Origin: an uncultured Chryseolinea sp.
GTDB taxonomy: Bacteria > Bacteroidota > Bacteroidia > Cytophagales > Cyclobacteriaceae
Assembly: GCA_946478915.1 (NCBI GenBank)
Contig: CAMLER010000196.1
Span: 1 to 8,332 of the forward strand
Reading direction: 5' to 3'
Length of the DNA stretch: 8,332 nt
Below the pieces are notes generated by a model. It saw only the letters and a list, made by a program, of their open reading frames with translations, made no database searches and was not told the DNA's origin. Within the stretch, counting starts at the first letter, position 1, and each line of letters starts with the position of its first letter. Made by a program: the position numbers and the translations under genes. This document shows, one piece after another, positions 1 through 5,280 of the stretch.

Positions 1-153
1 TCCATCTGTTTTAACCTGGACCAGCTTCGGATGGGAGATGAGGTCGCTTCGGGTTAAGCCAATTACTTTTCTATACCGATCAGATGCAAGCAGAAGCTTA
101 AGAAGTTGCTTTCCGATAAGTCCGGTGCCGCCTGCGACCACGGCAGTTTTCAT
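1..153 (-). CDS. NAD(P)-binding Rossmann-fold protein, N-terminal part
   Basis: Only the first 51 codons are present; the gene runs off the left edge. The protein begins MKTAVVAGGTGLIGKQLL, a beta strand followed by a GxxGxxG dinucleotide-binding loop (G8, G11, G14) and an alpha helix. This is the start of an extended/atypical short-chain dehydrogenase or NAD-dependent epimerase-like protein. A second strand follows at about residues 29-33 (KVIGLTR), with R35 and S36 where NADP-preferring members often carry basic or polar residues. The start is fixed by a 4-nt ATGA overlap with the stop codon of the upstream YkvA-like gene, so it is probably the third gene of that operon and translationally coupled. 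The substrate cannot be judged from this fragment; YbjT/HTATIP2-like oxidoreductases are one possible family. Confidence 0.8.
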   Translation of the reverse strand, partial: MKTAVVAGGTGLIGKQLLKLLLASDRYRKVIGLTRSDLISHPKLVQVKTDG

Positions 154-566
154 GATATGATAATAGTCTTTGACTTTTCCCACTCAAGAAATTTTTCGAT
201 ATCCGAACCGATGGATTTATAAACCATGAACAGAACTGCAAAGTCATCGGACACGCCAATGATTGGCAACAAATCCGGAATGACATCGATAGGGTTTATA
301 AAATACAATATGGCCGCCACGATAAGCAAAAGGCTTTTCCATGGGATTGTTCGGTAATCACCGCTTGCGTAAGCGCGAAGCAGGCGGCCGAGTGTAAAGA
401 ACTGTTCTTTCACCTGGGCTCCATCGGCCTTGGTAAAATTTGTTTGTGCAACTTTTCTCCCCAAGGTTGTAAGCAACATCAGTATCCGGCCAGGCTTTCC
501 CAAAATTCGTGAGGCCTTTTGCAATGCAGCCTGGAAAAAACGATTATCAAGTGCGTTAATTTGCAT
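150..566 (-). CDS. YkvA-like DUF1232 membrane protein
   Basis: This 138-residue protein has the DUF1232 (YkvA) signature. Residues 79-99 form a hydrophobic helix that runs into NPIDVIPDLLPIIGVSDD (91-108), which is the family hallmark. A further hydrophobic stretch follows at 109-117. The first 70 residues are a basic helical extension with no membrane segment, longer than in the shortest family members. The biochemical role of DUF1232 proteins is not established; they are small inner-membrane proteins found across bacteria. The ATG lies 2 nt after the stop of the upstream DUF7935-like gene, and the stop overlaps the ATG of the downstream Rossmann gene, so the three genes form a compact operon. 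Family assignment is firm; function is unknown. Confidence 0.88.
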   Translation of the reverse strand: MQINALDNRFFQAALQKASRILGKPGRILMLLTTLGRKVAQTNFTKADGAQVKEQFFTLGRLLRAYASGDYRTIPWKSLLLIVAAILYFINPIDVIPDLLPIIGVSDDFAVLFMVYKSIGSDIEKFLEWEKSKTIIIS

Positions 567-568
567 AT

Positions 569-1090
569 CTAAAATGTTTGTTGAATTTCCTTTTTTAATT
601 CGGTTAGGGCGTGCGAAATTGGATCGACTTGCTTGTTGATAGATTTTTCAAAAATTTTTCTTGATAGGTCTAAACTCGTAGATTCCATGCTCATTTCGCC
701 AGCAGCATCGTTAATACTTAGGATAAGGTCTTCTTTGGCGTTCTTGATTAAATTCCACACATCCTCACTCATGTAGACTTGTTGCGCCACATTGTGGTTG
801 TACTCATTGCGGATTTCGCTCAATAATAACTGGTGGAACTCCTTGGATGTCATACCTGTCGTGCTCAGTCTTACCAACAAGTTTTGTGGCGAAATCCGTT
901 CCAAAAAAAGTGCCATGCGCTCATATGCCTGCAATCTGTTAGGCAGCAGCGTTTCGATACTTTTGCTGCGAACCTCCAGCTTCTTCAGATTAATTTCCTT
1001 TTGAATAAACATTCTGACCAAAAGGTAGGCTCCGTATAATACAATGGAGGCGGGGACCAAAATCTTTATGAACTCTATAACTGCATCCAT
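569..1090 (-). CDS. Conserved membrane-anchored protein, DUF7935-like
   Basis: This 173-residue protein has one N-terminal membrane helix (about residues 5-28, IKILVPASIVLYGAYLLVRM). It is followed by a charged, helical cytoplasmic part. The motif LPNRLQAYERMALFLERISP (residues 49-68) is strongly patterned, and I recall it as the conserved core of a Bacteroidota-restricted family annotated DUF7935. The remaining two thirds are predicted helical and end in KKEIQQTF. No catalytic motif is visible. It is the first gene of the minus-strand run with the YkvA-like and Rossmann genes. Its promoter should lie in the 63-nt gap shared with the divergent IscA-like gene. The family name is from memory; that this is a real conserved gene is well supported by length, membrane anchor and operon context. 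Confidence 0.8.
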   Translation of the reverse strand: MDAVIEFIKILVPASIVLYGAYLLVRMFIQKEINLKKLEVRSKSIETLLPNRLQAYERMALFLERISPQNLLVRLSTTGMTSKEFHQLLLSEIRNEYNHNVAQQVYMSEDVWNLIKNAKEDLILSINDAAGEMSMESTSLDLSRKIFEKSINKQVDPISHALTELKKEIQQTF

Positions 1091-1124
1091 AGAACTTATT
1101 CACACATTATTTTTGAAATTTAAA

Positions 1125-1132
1125 TAATTTTG
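1125..1132 (+). promoter_or_regulatory. Possible Bacteroidota -7 promoter element
   Basis: TAATTTTG matches the Bacteroidota sigma-ABfr -7 consensus TAnnTTTG exactly. It lies 21 nt before the ATG at 1154 of the IscA-like gene, which would give a leader of roughly 15 nt. I do not find the companion TTTG at the usual spacing of about 19 nt; the nearest TTTG (1112-1115) is only 9 nt away. The region is A/T-rich, so a chance match is possible. Confidence 0.25.
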
Positions 1133-1153
1133 GCATCAAATCACTTTGCGCGA

Positions 1154-1474
1154 ATGTTTGAGATTTCCTGTCCAGTTACAATTTCAGAAAAAGCCGTCCA
1201 GGAGATTGTCAGAATTATGGCCACGAAAAACATACCTCCTGATTACGGCTTAAGAGTAGGGGTAAAAGGCGGTGGATGTGGTGTTTCCCTTCTCATTGGT
1301 TTTGACAAGCAGAAAGATTCCGACCAGGTTTATTCCGTATGCAACATTATGGTATTGGTAGATAAAAAGCACACGATGTATGTAATTGGAAAAGAAGTAG
1401 ATTTTTATGAAGGGGATGCCGGCCAGGGGTTTGTTTTTGTTGAGAACGAAAGACAGCAAGAAAATAAACACTAA
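1154..1474 (+). CDS. HesB/IscA-type Fe-S carrier-like protein lacking the C-terminal CxC
   Basis: This protein has 106 residues from the ATG at 1154. A TTG start 24 nt upstream is possible but would overlap the putative -7 element. The A-type carrier fold is clear: ITISEKAV-like opening, then YGLRVGVKGGGCG (31-43), LIGFDK (47-52), VLVDKKHTMYVIGKEVDF (67-84) and GFVF (92-95). A-type carriers (IscA, SufA, ErpA) bind Fe-S clusters or iron with one central Cys and a C-terminal Cys-Gly-Cys. The central Cys (C42) is kept. The usual GGGCSG has become GGGCGV, and the tail ends ENERQQENKH with no CxC. C6 and C63 are extra cysteines not at family positions. No other reading frame supplies the missing motif, so this is not a visible frameshift. 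No suf or isc genes are nearby. It converges on folB with a 4-nt overlap. Canonical cluster transfer is doubtful. Confidence 0.85.
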   Translation: MFEISCPVTISEKAVQEIVRIMATKNIPPDYGLRVGVKGGGCGVSLLIGFDKQKDSDQVYSVCNIMVLVDKKHTMYVIGKEVDFYEGDAGQGFVFVENERQQENKH

Positions 1475-1830
1475 CGCCTCTTCAGCAAACTTACCGTAGC
1501 TTTTTTACACTTACCCCCAATAGGTGGATTAAGTTTGGAGATCGTAAACTCAACAGAAATTACATTTGAAAAAGTTGCGAGCACGTCCACTGCCACCTTC
1601 TCCGCCACCGTTTCGAGCAGTTTCGAAGGCTGTTCCATTTCGTCCTTTACAATTTTGAATAATGTTTCATAATTGACGGTGCCAACCAGCTCATCCGTTG
1701 CTGCTGCAAGCGAGAAGTCGGTTTCGACAGCGATATCTACCTCAAACCAATTTCCAGATTCGCGCTCGTGCGGATAGACGCCATGAAAGGCATGGAACTC
1801 AAGACCCTGAAGGGCGATTCTTCCGATCAT
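1471..1830 (-). CDS. folB: Dihydroneopterin aldolase
   Basis: FolB cleaves 7,8-dihydroneopterin to 6-hydroxymethyl-7,8-dihydropterin and glycolaldehyde in cytoplasmic folate synthesis. The 119-residue length is normal for this one-domain, octameric tunnelling-fold enzyme. Expected residues are in place: E22 in FHGVYPHERE (15-24), Y54 in TVNYETL, the pterin-anchoring E73 in KLLETVAEK, and the catalytic lysine K99 in SKLNPPIGG. The start is fixed by a 4-nt ATGA overlap with the stop of the DivIVA gene, so it is the last gene of the WD40-DivIVA-FolB operon. Its stop overlaps the stop of the convergent IscA-like gene (shared CTAA at 1471-1474). No other folate gene is in the window. Confidence 0.95.
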   Translation of the reverse strand: MIGRIALQGLEFHAFHGVYPHERESGNWFEVDIAVETDFSLAAATDELVGTVNYETLFKIVKDEMEQPSKLLETVAEKVAVDVLATFSNVISVEFTISKLNPPIGGKCKKATVSLLKRR

Positions 1831-2537
1831 CCTATTTCATCAAAGAAAGATTTCTTTGCTTTTTTTGGCTGCTCCTCTACCATCACGGGTTGAGTATCTT
1901 CCTTGACGTCTGCTTCAGTGTTAGGTGCTGAAGTTGCTTCAGCATCGGTATGGTTAGGGAATGCGACACGCTTTGCCTCTTTCTTTGCGAGAGCAAGATG
2001 CTTGTCCGGATCAAAATCCTTAGCCATTGCCCGGGAGCGTTCAACCCTGTCAAGAACATCCGAGCCAAGGTGTCTGAGGTCAGCCAATAAATCTTCGCGC
2101 AGAGTTTGCATCTTCTTATAGCTCTCCACGAGAATTTTTAATCTGTCCTCCATCTCTTCTAATATTTCACGAGCGCGTGTATCGGATTCCTCGATCGTAT
2201 CTCTTGCCTTGAGTTTTGCTTCATTGATCAACGCGTCTGCCTTCAGCTGCGATTCTCTCAAGTGTAGTTCAGCTGTCCGCCTTGCCTGATCTATCACATT
2301 CGCGCCGGTGTCTTCCGCAGTCTTCAGGGTTTTATACAGCGAACTCTCAACTTCGCGAAGTTTGCTAACCTCTCTCTCAGTAGCCTCAAGCTTTATCCGG
2401 GCTTCCTTATTTTCATCAAGCACCCGTTCCCACTCCTGTGAAAGGGTGAGAAGAAATGCATTCACTTCATCTTTTTCATAACCTCTAAAGTTTTTTTCAA
2501 AGGTTTTTTGTCGTATGTCAAGAGGCGTAATTCTCAT
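1827..2537 (-). CDS. DivIVA domain protein
   Basis: This 236-residue protein opens with the DivIVA lipid-binding domain: ITPLDIRQKTFEKNFRGYEK (3-22), then DEVNAFL. F17 and R18 sit exactly where Bacillus subtilis DivIVA has the F17/R18 tip that inserts into curved membrane. Residues about 28-170 are a long heptad-patterned coiled coil, the part that oligomerises in this family. The tail (about 190-230) is acidic and low in complexity and ends in KKAKKSFFDEIG. DivIVA proteins mark negatively curved membrane at poles and septa and recruit partners; their job in Bacteroidota is poorly known. Both ends overlap neighbours by 4 nt (WD40 gene upstream, folB downstream), which suggests coupled translation. 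The family is secure; partner and function here are not. Confidence 0.93.
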   Translation of the reverse strand: MRITPLDIRQKTFEKNFRGYEKDEVNAFLLTLSQEWERVLDENKEARIKLEATEREVSKLREVESSLYKTLKTAEDTGANVIDQARRTAELHLRESQLKADALINEAKLKARDTIEESDTRAREILEEMEDRLKILVESYKKMQTLREDLLADLRHLGSDVLDRVERSRAMAKDFDPDKHLALAKKEAKRVAFPNHTDAEATSAPNTEADVKEDTQPVMVEEQPKKAKKSFFDEIG

Positions 2538-3460
2538 ACGTGTTGTTTTTCAAAATTAATATTCCAAACAGAAATAGTGCGATCGTCACTGGCGCTCAGC
2601 AACAGGCCCTGGTGACCGGTCCACAATACTTTGTTGACAGAAGTCCCGTGGCCCGCATGTCGCGAACGATCTATCACTTTCAGAAGCTTAAGCTCCGCAG
2701 CATCCCACACTTTGATGCTCTTATCCATGCTACAAGTTACAAAATGTTTACTATCCCGGCTAAAAGCGATGTGATTAATGGCATACATATGAGCGACTAC
2801 TTCTGAAACCTGTTCGTACTTGTTTGAAGCATCCCACATTTTCAGCCTCGCATCGCGAGAGCCGCTTAGCAGAAATTTTTTGTCCGGCGTATACTGCAAT
2901 GTAAAAACAGAATTTGCATGCGCCGGAAATGCATGCTTAAGCTCCAACGTGTCGAGATCAAAAATGCGAATGTGGTGATCGCTATATCCCACCGCAGCTA
3001 CACCTTGTTCATCATTGATTGCAATTGTCCGTGCGCTCTTTGTGGATAGTTGAACAGTACCTGCAATACGCAAGGCATTTGCATCCACTTTGATCAAAGC
3101 ACCTTCGCCAGTACCAACGTACAGATCGTCTCCTGATGATTGTATATCAAAGATCGCGGCCTTTGTTAATTGTAACGAACGCAATTCTTTTTTATTCTTC
3201 CAGTCCAGGACATGAATTCCGTCGTAATTATGTCCTACGATTAGATTATCCGTCAGCCTGTGGTGATGCATGGCATAAATAGAATTCGGTAATTGGGCGA
3301 TGACAGCCCCTGTTTCCGGATCATTCAAGTTCCACATCACCGCCAAACCGTCGCCGGAGCCGGAAAAAAATATGGCTTCATCAGCAGAGGGCACCAACGT
3401 GTATACGCAATCGCGGTGTCCTGTTAACGTATGTATTTTTTCTACCTGTACTTTTGACAT
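2534..3460 (-). CDS. WD40 repeat seven-blade beta-propeller protein
   Basis: This cytoplasmic protein has 308 residues from ATG 3460; a TTG just upstream is less likely. It has no signal peptide or membrane helix. Seven WD40 blades can be laid out at roughly residues 13-45, 55-88, 97-127, 142-169, 180-210, 223-253 and 271-301. The clearest are blade 5 (FPAHANSVFTLQY ending DARLKMWD), blade 6 (VVAHMYAINHIAF ending KSIKVWD) and blade 7 (GHGTSVNKVLW ending RTISVWN). Blades 2-4 are degenerate. Seven blades is the classic closed propeller, which acts as a protein-binding scaffold rather than an enzyme. It is the first gene of the operon with DivIVA and FolB, and its stop overlaps the DivIVA start by 4 nt. 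I infer, without proof, that it may bind DivIVA or a DivIVA client. Confidence 0.92.
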   Translation of the reverse strand: MSKVQVEKIHTLTGHRDCVYTLVPSADEAIFFSGSGDGLAVMWNLNDPETGAVIAQLPNSIYAMHHHRLTDNLIVGHNYDGIHVLDWKNKKELRSLQLTKAAIFDIQSSGDDLYVGTGEGALIKVDANALRIAGTVQLSTKSARTIAINDEQGVAAVGYSDHHIRIFDLDTLELKHAFPAHANSVFTLQYTPDKKFLLSGSRDARLKMWDASNKYEQVSEVVAHMYAINHIAFSRDSKHFVTCSMDKSIKVWDAAELKLLKVIDRSRHAGHGTSVNKVLWTGHQGLLLSASDDRTISVWNINFEKQHV

Positions 3461-3553
3461 CAATTTATTCAGAAGCAGAACACCTCCGCTATCACGAAAG
3501 TTTGCAATGTAAGGCTAAGCATAAGGGATCTCGCACTATTTCCTATTTCTTAC

Positions 3554-3585
3554 TCCCTCTTACCTATTATTCCCTCTTACCTATT
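3554..3585. repeat. 15-bp direct repeat, period 17, in a divergent promoter region
   Basis: TCCCTCTTACCTATT occurs at 3554-3568 and again at 3571-3585, separated by AT. Upstream pyrimidine-rich sequence (3539-3553) resembles a decayed third copy. It lies between the WD40 operon (minus) and the phosphopantetheinyl transferase gene (plus), about 95 nt from the first and 55 nt from the second. It could be a regulator binding site, a 5'-UTR element of the WD40 transcript (purine-rich on that strand) or simple slippage repeat. Confidence 0.8.
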
Positions 3586-3600
3586 CCCCAACATTCACTT

Positions 3601-3613
3601 ATTTTGTCAAAAT
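3601..3613. promoter_or_regulatory. Small palindrome upstream of the phosphopantetheinyl transferase gene
   Basis: ATTTTG-T-CAAAAT is a perfect 6-bp inverted repeat with a one-base centre, 25 nt before the ATG at 3639. It could be an operator or overlap a -7 element (TTATTTTG is close to TAnnTTTG). No companion -33 element is evident, and short A/T palindromes arise by chance. Confidence 0.2.
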
Positions 3614-3638
3614 TGAGTGATTAAGCCAGACATACCAA

Positions 3639-4271
3639 ATGCCATTGGAAAAAATCGTAATTGAAACTGATCGGGCCTGGGCTCTTTGGCTTATCACGGA
3701 GGAAGAGGCAACGCTTCAAAGTGAATTAAATGGTGTTGAAGATGAGCCCGAAGGTATCACGAATTCTCAAAAACGGCTGGAATGGCTGGCAGGAAGAGTG
3801 GCGGCGAAAAATGTGCTGGGAGCACTTAATGTTGAATTCCATGGGATCGCGAAAGATCAATTTGGCAAACCTTTTCCACGCATGTCAAATCTTCAGCTGT
3901 CGCTCAGTCATTCATTTCCTTATGCTGCGGCATTAGTAGACCGGAATAGATCCGTTGGGATCGACCTTGAGCAACCCAAGGAGAAATTGTTACGAATAGC
4001 AAAGCGAATTCACCATGCTGAAGAATTGGAAGATTTAGACAACGATTTAGTTAAGCATTGTATTTATTGGTGCGCGAAAGAAAGCATGATTAAAATGCAT
4101 GGAAGAAAGGACTTAATTTTTGCTGAAAACATGTTCATTCAACCATTTCAGCGAAAAGATGAGGGGAATATTACAGGGAAGTTGATTATTGGGGATAACC
4201 AGAGCATTATACGCATGCGTTATTTAGTTTATCCTAGCTTTGTTATGGTTTACACCGCCGAACATGAATAG
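3639..4271 (+). CDS. 4'-phosphopantetheinyl transferase, Sfp type
   Basis: The enzyme moves the 4'-phosphopantetheine arm of coenzyme A to a serine of carrier proteins (ACP, PCP) and needs Mg2+. The 210-residue length fits the Sfp/two-half type rather than the short AcpS type. Motifs run in family order: KRLEWLAGRVAAKNVL (45-60), FGKPFP (75-80), LSLSHSFPYAAALV (87-100), VGIDLE (106-111; D109 and E111 are Mg-binding positions) and YWCAKESMIKMHG (143-155; K147 and E148 are the conserved KE pair). The ATG is the first in frame and follows an A-rich leader with no clear Shine-Dalgarno. The end overlaps the next gene by 8 nt. No polyketide, NRPS or fatty-acid genes are adjacent, so the carrier protein it serves cannot be told; it may be the housekeeping enzyme. 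Confidence 0.92.
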   Translation: MPLEKIVIETDRAWALWLITEEEATLQSELNGVEDEPEGITNSQKRLEWLAGRVAAKNVLGALNVEFHGIAKDQFGKPFPRMSNLQLSLSHSFPYAAALVDRNRSVGIDLEQPKEKLLRIAKRIHHAEELEDLDNDLVKHCIYWCAKESMIKMHGRKDLIFAENMFIQPFQRKDEGNITGKLIIGDNQSIIRMRYLVYPSFVMVYTAEHE

Positions 4272-4833
4272 ATTTTTAATCGCAATATTTTTGATAACCG
4301 GCACTTTGAGGGCACAATCCCAAGTAGTGGCCGATTTTTCGCTAACCGACGTAATCACCGATTCGAAGGTTTCATTGGAAACGTATCCTACTTGCTCTGG
4401 CTTGGTAATTATTTTTACCAGCAACGCATGTGCTTATGACGAGCACTATCGTGGACGAATCGTTTCGCTCTCAAAATCCTATAGCGACAAGGTGCCTGTG
4501 CTATTGGTAAATTCAAATGTTGATGCAGTCGAGTCACCAGATAACATGGTTAGAAAAGCGAAACAACTCGGCCTCACAACCCCTTACCTCGCTGACAAGG
4601 AGCAAACCCTTATGCAACAATTGGGCGCTTCAAAAACACCGTCAGCGTACTTGTTAAAAAACAATGGCGGAAATTTTTCGGTCGTATACAAGGGTGCTAT
4701 TGATGATAATCCCCAGGTAGCAAGCGACGTTCGACAGGCATATTTGAAAGATGCCATTGACATCATGCTTGCAAATCAGAAAATTGAGACGAATGATGTG
4801 AGGCCGGTCGGCTGCACTATTCGAAGGAAATAA
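4264..4833 (+). CDS. Exported thioredoxin-like/redoxin family protein with SxxC active site
   Basis: This protein has 189 residues from ATG 4264. An upstream ATG at 4240 would add eight residues before the signal peptide and is less likely. A signal peptide spans about 1-17 (MNRFLIAIFLITGTLRA, then QSQ), so it is probably periplasmic. The thioredoxin-fold core follows: ADFSLTDV (23-30), VIIFTSNACAYDEHYRGR (48-65), a cis-proline at T125-P126, and YKGAIDDNP (142-150). The C-terminus ends RPVGCTIRRK. I recall a redoxin-like family with FTCNHCP at the active site and the same VGC(T/S)I tail. Here the first active-site Cys is Ser (S53-N54-A55-C56), leaving C56, C44 and tail C184. It therefore cannot be an ordinary CxxC dithiol oxidoreductase; a C56-C184 pair or monothiol role is possible. 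It overlaps the transferase gene by 8 nt and is likely cotranscribed. Confidence 0.85.
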   Translation: MNRFLIAIFLITGTLRAQSQVVADFSLTDVITDSKVSLETYPTCSGLVIIFTSNACAYDEHYRGRIVSLSKSYSDKVPVLLVNSNVDAVESPDNMVRKAKQLGLTTPYLADKEQTLMQQLGASKTPSAYLLKNNGGNFSVVYKGAIDDNPQVASDVRQAYLKDAIDIMLANQKIETNDVRPVGCTIRRK

Positions 4834-4974
4834 GAACTAATAATCGTCCTTGTCAAATTACCTGGCAAAAGGTTGAAGCGGGTGTAAAAGTGAAATAAGG
4901 CGATGATAATTTTTTAGCGGAATCTTGATATTCACCGGCAGTTCTTTATTTCAATGATGGATAGACTTTATTAC

Positions 4975-4998
4975 CGCGAAGGCGCTATGGCGCAAAGG
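4975..4998. repeat. Three tandem octamers CGCNNNGG
   Basis: CGCGAAGG, CGCTATGG and CGCAAAGG follow each other without a gap. Octamers of the form CGCAAAGG in short tandem arrays are a pattern I recall from intergenic regions of Bacteroidota and some other genomes. The copies differ from each other, so this is either old or a dispersed element fragment. Confidence 0.65.
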
Positions 4999-5030
4999 CT
5001 GTAGAAAAAAAATTCTAAATCGGACGTTCA

Positions 5031-5219
5031 GTTATTGCTCGTTGTATGTAGGTGAGCGTCAGGAGGCAATCGACGCAAAGCTAGCTGCCTGTCGGCAATG
5101 CCGGAGTACGTCACTTCGAAAAATTTTGTTTTCTCAAAACCAACGGACTTATAGTCCCGATCAGGTTCAAAACCAAAATTTGGATATGTAAACAATTTTG
5201 AGTCGTTTTGCCCATGCGC
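5031..5219 (-). pseudogene. Possible gene remnant: 63-codon open frame without ATG
   Basis: Reading the minus strand between a TAA (5220-5222) and a TGA (5028-5030) gives 63 sense codons with no ATG. The first half is protein-like: KLFTYPNFGFEPDRDYKS at about residues 8-25, then VGFEKTKFFEVTYSGIADRQ (26-45). The last 18 residues (LALRRLPPDAHLHTTSNN) look less natural. A TTG at codon 9 is the only plausible start near the front. I recognise no family. It may be a decayed gene fragment, a dispersed repeat that happens to be open, or chance. Confidence 0.25.
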
Positions 5220-5280
5220 TTAAAAGTAAGAGCCCTTAGAAATTTAACTTGACAAAATAGGATTAATATTTTTATCGAAA

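Larger units (their letters stand above)
4834..5280. other. 447-nt gap with no confident gene
   Basis: This lies between two converging genes. It holds three tandem octamers (4975-4998), a possible gene remnant on the minus strand (5031-5219), and small hairpins: CGGCA-A-TGCCG near 5093-5103, GGACT-TAT-AGTCC at 5145-5157, and CCAAA-A-TTTGG near 5173-5183. None is followed by a T-run on either strand, so I do not call a terminator. The sequence beside the right-hand gene (5220-5280) is A/T-rich and non-coding in appearance. Confidence 0.7.

Noticed and set aside
1130..1153. Upstream TTG start for the IscA-like gene
   Set aside because: The added eight residues (MASNHFAR) fit no family N-terminus and the codons overlap a putative -7 promoter element; ATG 1154 gives the usual family length.
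1430..1480. Frameshift hiding the missing CxC of the IscA-like protein
   Set aside because: Neither of the other two plus frames in or just after this stretch encodes Cys-x-Cys or an SSF-like tail, so a simple frameshift is not supported.
1898..2121. Open frames on both strands inside the DivIVA gene
   Set aside because: They are out-of-frame readings of the coiled coil and tail; composition and family match support the 236-residue DivIVA frame.
3554..3585. CRISPR-like repeat
   Set aside because: Only two clear copies, 15 bp long and separated by 2 nt; there are no spacers and no cas genes.
4240..4263. Earlier ATG for the redoxin-like gene
   Set aside because: It would place eight residues (MLWFTPPN) before a well-formed signal peptide; ATG 4264 gives a standard Met-Asn-Arg start.
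5018..5115. Integron attC site
   Set aside because: Hairpins are present, but I could not find matching GTTRRRY and RYYYAAC core sites at the ends, and no integrase or cassette gene is nearby.
5145..5183. Terminator for the converging genes
   Set aside because: Two 5-bp hairpins exist (GGACT/AGTCC and CCAAA/TTTGG), but neither is followed by a T-run on either strand.
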